From Desulfosarcina sp. (GTDB taxonomy: Bacteria > Desulfobacterota > Desulfobacteria > Desulfobacterales > Desulfosarcinaceae), in assembly GCA_018224455.1 (NCBI GenBank), contig JAGTUY010000489.1, positions 1-10,624 on the forward strand: DNA of 10,624 nucleotides, given 5' to 3'. The notes under the pieces are model-generated. The model was given only the letters and a program-made list of their open reading frames with translations, made no database searches and was not told the origin of the DNA. Numbering within the stretch: position 1 is the stretch's first letter; each line of letters starts with the position of its first letter. The translations under genes and the position numbers were made by a program. Of the stretch, positions 1 through 7,194 are shown piece by piece.

Positions 1-1
1 C

Positions 2-1861
2 CATTTTCCCGGCACCGGCACCATGCCTGCCGAAAACGTGTCGCCGCCCGATGCCGTGGGCCGGATCCTGGCTGAACCGGTCGTCGCCGCCGTCTCGTCA
101 CCCAACTTTCATGCCGCCGCCATGGACGGCGTTGCCCTAAAAGCGGAAGAAACATTCGGTGCCAGCGAATCCCGGCCCAAAGAACTGACTGTGGGCACCC
201 AGGCCCATTTTCTCAACACCGGCAACGTCATGCCAGAAGGCACCGATGCAGTGATCATGATCGAAAATATACAAACCGTTGGCGACGACCGCATCCGCAT
301 CGAAGCGCCGGCATTTCCCTGGCAGCACGTGCGCAAAATGGGTGAAGATATCGTGGCCACCGAACTGCTCTACCCCCGGGGCCATACGGTAACCCCATAC
401 TGCGTGGGTGCCCTGATCTCGGGCGGCATCTATCGGGTGCCGGTGAGAAAAAAACCGAGGGTGCTGATCATCCCCACCGGGTCGGAACTGGTGGACTGGC
501 GGACCACCGCCCCCGAGGACCTGAAGCCGGGACAGGTGCTGGAGACCAATGCCTACGTGCTGGAAAAAATGATCGACGCCTGCGGCGGTGAGGCATTGCG
601 GCACAACCGGGTCATGGACGACCTGGAAAGGATTCGGCAAACCGTGGCCGACGCCGCGGCCGGCGATGTGGACATGGTGATGACCATCGGCGGGTCATCG
701 GCCGGTTCCGAGGACTACGCCCTGCCCGTCCTCCAGAATCTGGGACAGCTGCTGGTCCACGGGGTGACCATCATGCCCGGCAAGCCGGTAATTCTCGGCG
801 ACGTCCAGGGCAAGCCCTTCTTCGGCATCCCCGGTTACCCGGTTTCGGCCATCATCGCCGTCGAGCAGTTCGTTCAGCCCCTGATCAGGCATATGCTGGG
901 CGTTGCCGACTATCCACGACAGACGGTTGCCGTGGTTCCCACACGCAAGATCGCCTCCCGACTGGGCGTGGAGGAGTTCCTGCGGGTCAAGCTGGGCCAG
1001 GTGGGCGATCATATCGTGGCCACGCCGCTGCCCCGGGGGGCCGGCATGATCACCAGCCTGACCGAAGCCGACGGCATTATCCGCATCCCCAGCCAATCCG
1101 AAGGCATCAGAGACAGCGACCCGGTCCATGCCGAACTGCTCAAACCCCTGCCCGCCATCCGCAACACCATCGTCATCGTGGGCAGTCACGACAACACCCT
1201 GGACGTGCTGGCCGACCAGCTGCGTTCAGGCGACGGGGCCTTGACCCTCTCTTCCAGTCACGTAGGCAGCATGGGCGGGCTCATGGCCGTCAAACGCGGT
1301 GTGTGCCATTTGGCCGGCGCCCACCTGCTGGATACGGAAACCGGCGGATACAATCTCTCCTATATAAAGCGCTTCCTTCCCGGCACACCGGTTCGCCTGG
1401 TGAACCTGGTGATGCGCGACCAGGGCCTGATCATCCCCAAAGGCAACCCCAAGGGCATCAAGGGCATCCAAGACCTGGGACGCGCCGACATCGTTTTCAT
1501 GAATCGGCAGGGTGGATCGGGGACCCGGATCCTGCTGGACTATCGCCTGGGGCAAATCGGCCTATCCCCCGAGCAGATCAACGGATACGCCAGCGAAGAG
1601 TTTACCCACATGAACGTGGCCGTGGCGGTGCTGAGCGGCACGGCTGATGCGGGACTGGGCATCTATGCCGCGGCAAAGGCCCTGAACCTGGATTTCATTC
1701 CCGTGGTTACCGAACAATACGACCTGATCATCCCGCAGGTGCATTTCGAATCCACCAACATCCAGGTGCTGCTGGAGACCATCAACACCACTGCCTTCAA
1801 AACGCGGGTGGAAGCCCTGGGCGGTTATAGCACGGCGAAGATGGGGTTAATTGTCGGCTAA
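2..1861 (+). CDS. moeA: Molybdopterin molybdenumtransferase MoeA fused to a C-terminal PBP-like (LysR-substrate-binding-type) domain; 5' end outside window
   Basis: The MoeA part would insert molybdate into adenylylated molybdopterin, the last step of molybdenum cofactor synthesis in the cytoplasm. The frame is open from base 2. The ATG at 23 falls where MoeA proteins have their first conserved segment (xPAExVxxxxAxGRxLAE), so the true start lies upstream. Residues below are numbered from that ATG. AAMDGVA is at 32-38, the molybdopterin-binding GGSSAGSEDY at 223-232, PGKPVILG at 252-259 and GIPGYPVSA at 268-276. The last motif has Tyr where E. coli MoeA has Asn (GxPGNPxS). MoeA-like sequence ends near 380. 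Residues 382-612 are a second domain resembling the PBP-like domain found fused to some MoeA proteins, with SSHVGSMGGL at 411-420, RQGGSGTR at 495-502 and ADAGLGIY at 541-548. That domain may sense molybdate, tungstate or another small ligand, but this is inference. The next gene is 167 bp downstream across a repeat, so this is probably the end of its transcription unit. Confidence 0.92.
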   Translation, partial: HFPGTGTMPAENVSPPDAVGRILAEPVVAAVSSPNFHAAAMDGVALKAEETFGASESRPKELTVGTQAHFLNTGNVMPEGTDAVIMIENIQTVGDDRIRIEAPAFPWQHVRKMGEDIVATELLYPRGHTVTPYCVGALISGGIYRVPVRKKPRVLIIPTGSELVDWRTTAPEDLKPGQVLETNAYVLEKMIDACGGEALRHNRVMDDLERIRQTVADAAAGDVDMVMTIGGSSAGSEDYALPVLQNLGQLLVHGVTIMPGKPVILGDVQGKPFFGIPGYPVSAIIAVEQFVQPLIRHMLGVADYPRQTVAVVPTRKIASRLGVEEFLRVKLGQVGDHIVATPLPRGAGMITSLTEADGIIRIPSQSEGIRDSDPVHAELLKPLPAIRNTIVIVGSHDNTLDVLADQLRSGDGALTLSSSHVGSMGGLMAVKRGVCHLAGAHLLDTETGGYNLSYIKRFLPGTPVRLVNLVMRDQGLIIPKGNPKGIKGIQDLGRADIVFMNRQGGSGTRILLDYRLGQIGLSPEQINGYASEEFTHMNVAVAVLSGTADAGLGIYAAAKALNLDFIPVVTEQYDLIIPQVHFESTNIQVLLETINTTAFKTRVEALGGYSTAKMGLIVG

Positions 1862-1886
1862 TGGGGAACATGCCTTGTCAGATAAA

Positions 1887-2016
1887 GCGAATGTCCAATG
1901 TCGAACAAAGAACCGCAGAATTCGAAGGATGGTATTCTACCGTTTATTAAAAACGACATCGCACAGCGATACCGCCCTTCGACATTCGACATTGGATATT
2001 GGACATTCTGCGGTTC
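1887..2016. repeat. Long imperfect inverted repeat built from 7-bp units (candidate miniature/dispersed intergenic element)
   Basis: GAACCGCAGAAT (1910-1921) is matched perfectly by ATTCTGCGGTTC (2005-2016), TCGAAGG (1922-1928) by CCTTCGA (1976-1982), and GGTAT (1931-1935) by ATACC (1969-1973). The right arm carries four contiguous heptamers: GACATTC, GACATTG, GATATTG and GACATTC (1981-2008). The left flank carries two heptamers of the complementary type, GAATGTC and CAATGTC (1889-1902). The right arm is 22 bases longer than the left, close to three heptamers, which suggests units were gained or lost. The centre (about 1936-1968) is AT-rich, and a competing small hairpin, ATCGC-ACA-GCGAT, lies at 1958-1970. 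There is no coding capacity and no T tract typical of an intrinsic terminator. It looks like a dispersed genome repeat of the MITE/REP kind, but only one copy is visible here. Confidence 0.75.
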
Positions 2017-2028
2017 ACTGGTAACAAG

Positions 2029-2448
2029 ATGACCATAACCTACACCCTGATGGACCACACCGCGGATCTGAGAATCCGCGTCAACGGCAGTGATCCGGCC
2101 GATCTGTTTAACAACGCCGGTCTGGCCCTGTTTGACCTGATCACCAAGCCGGACCGGCTGGAAGCACGAGAGGTCATCGAGGTGGCTGTCACCGGCGACG
2201 ATCCGGCGGATCTCATGGTCAACTACCTGCGGGAACTGCTCTACCTGTGGACGGGAAATGAAAAATTGGTTAAGCTGATCGATATCGTTGATATCTCAGA
2301 CACCGCCGTCTCAGCGCGGGTATCCACCGACCGCTATCAGCCAGAACGCCATGAGATTCTTCACGAAATCAAGGCGGTGACCTACCACCAGATCGATGTG
2401 AGCCGGACGGTGGAGGGGTGGCAGACAACGGTGGTGTTCGATGTTTAG
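2029..2448 (+). CDS. Archease (RtcB ligase activator)
   Basis: This 139-aa protein matches the archease family in full. Archease speeds up guanylylation of the RNA ligase RtcB and lets it turn over many times. Visible signatures are MDHTADLRI near the N terminus (D9 and D13 at the positions of the family's metal-binding acidic residues), an acidic helix region with PADLFNNAGLALFDL (23-37), EIKAVTYHQID (113-123, the strongly conserved IKAVTYH core) and a C-terminal VVFDV whose Asp138 corresponds to the terminal metal-ligand Asp. I chose ATG 2029 because conserved sequence begins at residue 4 or 5. An in-frame TTG at 1999 would add ten residues encoded by the upstream repeat. There is no good Shine-Dalgarno sequence before 2029. 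rtcB follows nine bases after the stop codon, which fits a functional pair. Confidence 0.93.
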   Translation: MTITYTLMDHTADLRIRVNGSDPADLFNNAGLALFDLITKPDRLEAREVIEVAVTGDDPADLMVNYLRELLYLWTGNEKLVKLIDIVDISDTAVSARVSTDRYQPERHEILHEIKAVTYHQIDVSRTVEGWQTTVVFDV

Positions 2449-2452
2449 GAGG
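2447..2452 (+). promoter_or_regulatory. Shine-Dalgarno of rtcB overlapping the archease stop codon
   Basis: AGGAGG overlaps the TAG stop (2446-2448) of archease and lies five bases before the rtcB ATG at 2458. The arrangement implies translational coupling of archease and RtcB. It also fixes the rtcB start. Confidence 0.8.
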
Positions 2453-2457
2453 TTGCT

Positions 2458-3891
2458 ATGGAATTAAAAAAAATCAGCCCCTATTGTTATGAAATCCCCA
2501 AATCCGGCTCCATGAATGTGCCGGGCCGCATCTTCATGAGCAGCCGCATGGCCGACGGTTTGCACCAAGAGGAAGCCCTCAAGCAGGTGGCCAACGTGGC
2601 CACACTGCCCGGCATCCTCAAAGCCGCCATGGCCATGCCCGACATGCACTGGGGCTATGGATTTCCCATCGGCGGCGTGGCCGCCTTCGACTGGGATACG
2701 GGAGTCATCTCACCGGGCGGCGTGGGCTACGACATCAACTGCGGCGTGCGCCTGGCCGGCACCGGTCTGGAGGAGAAAGCGGTTCGACCCGTTCTGGATC
2801 GTCTGGTGCAAGCTCTGTATCAGAATATCCCGTCGGGCGTGGGCTCCACCGGGTCGGTCAAGCTTTCCGCCAAAGAGGAGATGAAGGTGCTGCGTGAGGG
2901 GGGGCGCTGGGCGGTGCGCCACGGCTTGGGTGAACCGGCGGATGTTGAACACACCGAAGATGGGGGCTGCATGACCGAAGCCGATCCATCGGTGATCAGC
3001 AAACGGGCCATCGAGCGGGGTGCCAAACAGCTGGGCACCCTGGGTTCGGGCAACCATTTTCTGGAAGTGGGCGTGGTCGATGAAATCTTCGATGAAACAG
3101 CGGCCCGGACGTTCGGTCTTTTCCACAATCAAGTGACGGTGATGCTGCACTCGGGCTCCCGTGGGCTGGGCTACCAGGTCTGCGACGATTCGCTGGCCTT
3201 CATGGCCAGGCACGTTAAAACGCTGGGCATCCAGCTGCCCGACCGCCAGCTGGCCTGTGCCATGATCCGATCAGAGGCCGGCCGGCGCTACTTTGCCGCC
3301 ATGGCCTGCGCGGCCAACTACGCCTGGGCCAACCGCCAGATCCTGTTGCACCGGGCCCGGGAGACCTTCCAGCAGGTGCTCGGCATCGGCCCGCGGGACC
3401 TGGCCATGCACCAGGTGTACGACATCTGCCACAACATCGCCAAACGGGAGGAACACACGGTGGATGGCAAGCTGCGGACGGTCTGCGTGCACCGCAAAGG
3501 GGCCACCCGGGCCTTTCCCCCGGGCCACCCGGCCATTTGCGAGGCCTACCGGCAGACCGGTCAGCCGATCTTGATCCCCGGCGACATGGGCACCGCCTCC
3601 TACGTCATGGTCGGCACCCAGACCGCCATGGATGAGAGTTTCGGATCCACCTGCCACGGCGCCGGACGGGTGCTCAGCCGCACGGCTGCCAAAAAGCAAA
3701 GCAAAGGCCGCGCCATTCATCGTGAACTGGCCGACAAGGGCATCCTGGTTAAATGGACCGGCCGCAGCACCCTGGCCGAAGAGATGCCCGACGCCTACAA
3801 GGATATCGACGTGGTGGTCGATGCCGTCCACGGGGCGGGGCTGTCCAAAAAAGTGGCCCGGCTGAGGCCGATGGGTGTCATCAAGGGATGA
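2458..3891 (+). CDS. rtcB: RNA-splicing ligase RtcB (GTP-dependent 3'-phosphate/5'-OH RNA ligase)
   Basis: RtcB joins RNA 2',3'-cyclic phosphate or 3'-phosphate ends to 5'-OH ends, using GTP and Mn2+. The 477-residue length and the C terminus (PMGVIKG) are typical of the full-length archaeal/bacterial form. Conserved elements in order are MPDMHWGYGFPIGG (60-73), GVGYDINCG (88-96) with metal ligands D92 and C95, LGSGNHFLEVG (195-205) with N199 and H200, HSGSRGLG (231-238) with H231, CHNIAKRE (324-331) with H325, PGDMGTASYVMVG (374-386) and CHGAGR (399-404), where H400 is the histidine that becomes guanylylated. All metal and nucleotide residues seem intact, so it should be active. It is coupled to archease. 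In bacteria lacking tRNA introns the likely role is repair of tRNA, rRNA or mRNA broken by ribonucleases or stress. No RtcR-like regulator or sigma-54 site is visible nearby. Confidence 0.96.
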   Translation: MELKKISPYCYEIPKSGSMNVPGRIFMSSRMADGLHQEEALKQVANVATLPGILKAAMAMPDMHWGYGFPIGGVAAFDWDTGVISPGGVGYDINCGVRLAGTGLEEKAVRPVLDRLVQALYQNIPSGVGSTGSVKLSAKEEMKVLREGGRWAVRHGLGEPADVEHTEDGGCMTEADPSVISKRAIERGAKQLGTLGSGNHFLEVGVVDEIFDETAARTFGLFHNQVTVMLHSGSRGLGYQVCDDSLAFMARHVKTLGIQLPDRQLACAMIRSEAGRRYFAAMACAANYAWANRQILLHRARETFQQVLGIGPRDLAMHQVYDICHNIAKREEHTVDGKLRTVCVHRKGATRAFPPGHPAICEAYRQTGQPILIPGDMGTASYVMVGTQTAMDESFGSTCHGAGRVLSRTAAKKQSKGRAIHRELADKGILVKWTGRSTLAEEMPDAYKDIDVVVDAVHGAGLSKKVARLRPMGVIKG

Positions 3892-3961
3892 TACTGCACA
3901 AGAATCAGAGATCAAACCGGCAGCGCCCGACTGCACGTCGGCACTGTGGAAAAGGAAGGAA
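3892..3961 (+). other. rtcB-uppP spacer with a small hairpin
   Basis: This 70-bp spacer contains CCGAC (3927-3931) and GTCGG (3937-3941) around a five-base loop. There is no T tract, so it does not look like an intrinsic terminator and read-through from rtcB into uppP is possible. AAAGGAAGGA at 3951-3960 supplies the Shine-Dalgarno sequence for uppP. I see no convincing promoter. Confidence 0.4.
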
Positions 3962-4951
3962 ATGCGCCTGGGAAAGTCGATGCGGATCACGCTGACGGGA
4001 ATGGTCCTTTTGCTGTTCGCCAGTATTAGCGGGGCAGCCACGGGTGATCGAAACCTATCCAGAAGCGTTGCCGGATCTGACGAGCCGGCAATGACGGTCG
4101 GCCAGGCGATGATCCTGGGCCTGGTCGAAGGCCTGACCGAATATCTGCCGGTCAGCTCGACCGGCCACCTGCTTCTGGCGGAGCGGATAATGGGCATTGG
4201 CGACTCCCCATCCGCATCACGAGAGGAGAGGCAACGCACCAGAGATGCGGCCGATGCATACATCATCTGCATTCAGGCTGGCGCCATCATCGCCGTGCTG
4301 GGGCTGTATTTCAGGCGCGTCAAACAGATGCTGCGCGGACTGGTGGGAAGGGATCCGGACGGAAGCCGGTTGCTGGCCAACGTGGCGGCCGGCTTTATGC
4401 CTGCAGCCATCATCGGGTTGCTGTTCAACCGGATCATCAAGGCCTACCTCTTCGGGCTCTGGCCGGTGGTGGCCGCCTGGTTCGTGGGCGGCGTAGCCAT
4501 TCTGGTAGTCAATCGGCGCAAACGCGACAACTGCGGACCGGTTCATGAAGGCCTGTCGCTTGAGGAATTGACCTGGCGCATGGCGCTGGTGGTCGGTTTT
4601 GCCCAGTGTATCGCCATGTGGCCGGGGGTCAGTCGCAGCCTGGTGACCATCGTGGGCGGACTGATTATGGGGCTGTCGTTGTCGGCTGCCGTGGAATATA
4701 GTTTTTTGCTGGGCGTGGTGACCCTGGGGGCGGCCACGGCTTATGACGCCCTCAAGCAGGGCCCGATGATGATGCAGACCTTCGAGGCGTTGCCCATCGC
4801 CATCGGCCTGCTGTTTGCCTTTATCTCGGCCGTGGTGTCGGTTAAGTGGATGGTGGCCTATCTGAACCGCCACGGGCTGGCCGTTTTCGGCTACTACCGC
4901 ATTGCCATCGCGCTGGCCACCACCGCATGGATCGTGACCGGGACCCTGTGA
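3962..4951 (+). CDS. uppP: Undecaprenyl-diphosphate phosphatase UppP (BacA family) with N-terminal signal-like extension
   Basis: UppP is an integral membrane enzyme that dephosphorylates undecaprenyl diphosphate, recycling the lipid carrier for peptidoglycan and other surface polymers. It also gives some bacitracin tolerance. In the 329-aa product the first catalytic motif, VEGLTEYLPVSSTGHL, is at 55-70 (E56, E60) and the second, PGVSRS, at 221-226 (R225). Hydrophobic helices run from about 101 to the C terminus, with the family-typical AAVEYSFLLG (242-251) and GYYRIAIAL (310-318). The first 27 residues (basic start, hydrophobic MVLLLFASISG, then AAT) look like a signal peptide or extra membrane segment. 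The family core begins near residue 44, at the ATG at 4091. Start 3962 is chosen for the AAAGG sequence six bases upstream; ATG 3980 (residue 7) is also plausible. A charged loop at 80-97 is longer than in E. coli BacA. Confidence 0.93.
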   Translation: MRLGKSMRITLTGMVLLLFASISGAATGDRNLSRSVAGSDEPAMTVGQAMILGLVEGLTEYLPVSSTGHLLLAERIMGIGDSPSASREERQRTRDAADAYIICIQAGAIIAVLGLYFRRVKQMLRGLVGRDPDGSRLLANVAAGFMPAAIIGLLFNRIIKAYLFGLWPVVAAWFVGGVAILVVNRRKRDNCGPVHEGLSLEELTWRMALVVGFAQCIAMWPGVSRSLVTIVGGLIMGLSLSAAVEYSFLLGVVTLGAATAYDALKQGPMMMQTFEALPIAIGLLFAFISAVVSVKWMVAYLNRHGLAVFGYYRIAIALATTAWIVTGTL

Positions 4952-4973
4952 CAGACGATTCTGGACGGGCACA

Positions 4974-6653
4974 TTACGCGTCGGTGACACACCCCTCCGA
5001 AGCACTCCTCACCGTCTTGATATACTTGTATAGGATCCCGCGGGAGGCTTTATAGGGCGGCGCTGTCCAGTTCTTGCGCCGGCGCGCCATCTCCGCCGGG
5101 TCGATATCAACGTCGATGGTGTGGGTCGCGGTGCCGATGGTAATGGTGTCGCCGGTTTGAACCAATGCAAGGGGACCGCCTTCCTGGGCTTCGGGGGTGA
5201 TATGCCCCACAATGAACCCGTGGGAGCCGCCTGAAAAACGACCGTCGGTGATCAGCGCCACCTCTTTTCCGAGACCGGCCCCCATGATCGCCGAGGTGGG
5301 CGTCAACATCTCCGGCATGCCGGGGCCGCCCTTGGGGCCTTCATAACGGATCACCACCACATCGCCTTTAACGATCCGCCCCTCCTCTAGCGCCTTCAGC
5401 ATCGCCTCTTCGGAATCGAAGACATTGGCCCGCCCACTGAAGGCGACGCCTTCCTTTCCGGTGATTTTGGCCACCGCACCGTCCGGTGCCAGGTTGCCCC
5501 GCAGGATCTGGATGTGACCGGTGGCGTGGATGGGATCGTCCAGGGGGCGAACGATCGGCTGGCCCGGCTCGAATCCGGCCACCTCCGCTAAGTTCTCGGC
5601 CACGGTCCGGCCGGTAACGGTGACGCAGCGCCCCTCGAGCAGTCCCTCACCCAACAGGTATTTCATCAGCGCCGGGATGCCGCCGATGCGGTCCAGGTCC
5701 TCCTGAACGTAGGTGCCGCTGGGTTTCATGTCCGCCAGCAGCGGCACCCGATCGCTGACCCGCTGAAAATCATCGATGGACAGGGGCACGTCCACAGCCC
5801 GCGCCATGGCAATCAGGTGCAGCACCGCATTGGTCGACCCGCCCAGGACCGTCAAGACGACCAGGGCGTTTTCAAAGGCTTTCCGGGTCATGATATCCCG
5901 CGGCTTGATGTCCGCCTCGAGCAGGTGCAGGATCGCTTCACCCGCCCGGCGGCACTCATCTTTTTTCTGGTCGGACTCGGCTGGCCGACTGGCGCTGAAC
6001 GGCAGCGACATGCCCATGGCTTCGATGGCAGAGGCCATGGTGTTGGCCGTGTACATGCCGCCGCAGGCACCGGCGCCCGGGCAGCTCTTTTTGACGATGG
6101 CCAACCGGCGCTGCTCGTCGATGGTGCCGGCCATATATTCACCGTAGCTTTGAAAGGCCGATACGATGTCCAGCTTGACGCCATCCAGTCGACCGGCCCG
6201 TATGGTGCCCCCGTAAACCATGAGGGCGGGGCGATTCACCCGGGCCATGGCAATCAGGCAGCCGGGCATGTTCTTGTCGCACCCCGGCAGGGAAATATTG
6301 GCGTCATACCATTGGGCCCGCATCACCGTTTCAATGGAGTCGGCAATCAGGTCCCTGGACGGCAGGGAATAGCTCATCCCCTCGGTGCCCATGGAGATAC
6401 CGTCGCTCACCCCGATGGTGTTGAAGCGCAGACCGACGAGGCCCGCCGCCTCCACCCCGGCCTTGACCCTAGCGGCCAGGTCGTTCAGATGCATGTTGCA
6501 GGTGTTGCCTTCATACCAGACGCTGCTGATACCCACCTGGGCTTTTTTCATATCGGCATCGTTCATCCCGATGCCATACAGCATCGCCTGGGATGCACCC
6601 TGGGATTTCGGTTCGGTGATCCGCGAACTGAATTTGTTCAATTTTTCAGCCAT
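4974..6653 (-). CDS. ilvD: Dihydroxy-acid dehydratase IlvD
   Basis: IlvD dehydrates 2,3-dihydroxyisovalerate and 2,3-dihydroxy-3-methylvalerate to the keto acids that lead to valine/leucine and isoleucine. The 559-residue length matches the shorter class of bacterial and archaeal enzymes; E. coli IlvD is longer, about 616 residues. Cluster-ligand cysteines are visible at C52 (EGNTCNMH), C125 (PGCDKNMPGC) and C197 (CPGAGACGGMYTANT). K127, in the CDK motif, corresponds to the carbamylated metal-binding lysine. GRFSGGSHGFIVGHITPEA at 471-489 carries the catalytic serine region. I place the start at 6653 because AAAGGAG lies five bases upstream. A GTG at 6671, overlapping the ilvN stop, would add MKKGAA but destroys that logic. 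The gene follows ilvN by 14 bases and is the last gene of the ilvB-ilvN-ilvD operon. Its TAA stop is 22 bp from the convergent uppP stop. Confidence 0.96.
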   Translation of the reverse strand: MAEKLNKFSSRITEPKSQGASQAMLYGIGMNDADMKKAQVGISSVWYEGNTCNMHLNDLAARVKAGVEAAGLVGLRFNTIGVSDGISMGTEGMSYSLPSRDLIADSIETVMRAQWYDANISLPGCDKNMPGCLIAMARVNRPALMVYGGTIRAGRLDGVKLDIVSAFQSYGEYMAGTIDEQRRLAIVKKSCPGAGACGGMYTANTMASAIEAMGMSLPFSASRPAESDQKKDECRRAGEAILHLLEADIKPRDIMTRKAFENALVVLTVLGGSTNAVLHLIAMARAVDVPLSIDDFQRVSDRVPLLADMKPSGTYVQEDLDRIGGIPALMKYLLGEGLLEGRCVTVTGRTVAENLAEVAGFEPGQPIVRPLDDPIHATGHIQILRGNLAPDGAVAKITGKEGVAFSGRANVFDSEEAMLKALEEGRIVKGDVVVIRYEGPKGGPGMPEMLTPTSAIMGAGLGKEVALITDGRFSGGSHGFIVGHITPEAQEGGPLALVQTGDTITIGTATHTIDVDIDPAEMARRRKNWTAPPYKASRGILYKYIKTVRSASEGCVTDA

Positions 6654-6658
6654 GGCTG

Positions 6659-6665
6659 CTCCTTT
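6659..6665 (-). promoter_or_regulatory. Shine-Dalgarno deciding the ilvD start
   Basis: On the minus strand AAAGGAG lies five bases before the ATG at 6653 and directly after the ilvN stop. This favours ATG 6653 over the upstream GTG at 6671 and suggests coupled translation with ilvN. Confidence 0.75.
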
Positions 6666-6667
6666 CT

Positions 6668-7156
6668 TCACTTCTCCATCGCGGTGAACCCCGACCTCGC
6701 CACTTCGACGATTCTGTCCATGCCGGCATCCTGCAGGAAATCATCGATCAATCGGGATGTGCCGGCAACCTGAACGATATACAATTCATGATCCCGGCGA
6801 TCGAGTATTTCAAATTGGTACGTTCTTTTCAACACTTCCATCCGATCCTCATCGGCTTCAAATTTGACGATGGCCACCTCCCGCCAGAAGCTTTCATTCA
6901 TGTCTAATTCCCTGGCGGAAATCACCTCGGTGCTTTTTTCGATCTGCTTGATGACCTGGCGCATTTTTTCGTCACTGTCTTCTCGAAGCGTAATGGTCAT
7001 ACGACTCGTGCCGGGCTGGTTGGTCTTGCAGACAGTCAGGGTTTCGACGTTGTACATTTTGCGGCGGATCAGCATGGCGATTTTGTTGAGCACGCCCGGC
7101 CGGTCCAGCATAAAAGCCAGGATGGCCCGCCGGTTCATGAGTGCAGTGGTTGTCAT
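6668..7156 (-). CDS. ilvN: Acetolactate (acetohydroxyacid) synthase small regulatory subunit IlvN/IlvH
   Basis: This is the regulatory subunit that activates the IlvB catalytic subunit and confers feedback inhibition by branched-chain amino acids, usually valine. The 162-aa protein has an N-terminal ACT domain at about residues 9-82: LDRPGVLNKIAMLI (17-30), MYNVETLTV (34-42), PGTSRMTITL (48-57). The C-terminal small-subunit domain has VAGTSRLIDDFL (130-141) and the highly conserved RIVEVARSG (148-156). G21 and N36 align with residues known from E. coli IlvH to matter for valine binding, so feedback control is probably retained (inference). I chose ATG 7156 because GGGAG (7163-7167) lies six bases upstream and conserved sequence starts a few residues later. 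A TTG at 7198 would overlap the ilvB stop and add unsupported sequence. The gene sits 38 bp after ilvB, as expected for holoenzyme partners. Confidence 0.95.
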   Translation of the reverse strand: MTTTALMNRRAILAFMLDRPGVLNKIAMLIRRKMYNVETLTVCKTNQPGTSRMTITLREDSDEKMRQVIKQIEKSTEVISARELDMNESFWREVAIVKFEADEDRMEVLKRTYQFEILDRRDHELYIVQVAGTSRLIDDFLQDAGMDRIVEVARSGFTAMEK

Positions 7157-7194
7157 CAGATACTCCCAGTATAAGGATGCGCTGAACTTGTGGT

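Noticed and set aside
1889..2008. Tandem heptamers as a CRISPR-like or satellite array.
   Set aside because: Units are 7 bp with no spacers and only a few copies; this is an inverted repeat element, not a CRISPR.
1887..2016. The inverted repeat as the moeA transcription terminator.
   Set aside because: The stem is interrupted, the loop is long and no T tract follows on either strand, although a secondary role in blocking read-through cannot be excluded.
3271..4272. A 333-codon minus-strand frame across rtcB and uppP.
   Set aside because: It spans two confidently identified genes on the other strand and shows no family resemblance.
5817..6773. A 318-codon open frame on the plus strand opposite ilvD.
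   Set aside because: It is antisense to an intact IlvD and its translation is low-complexity, shadow-like sequence without motifs.
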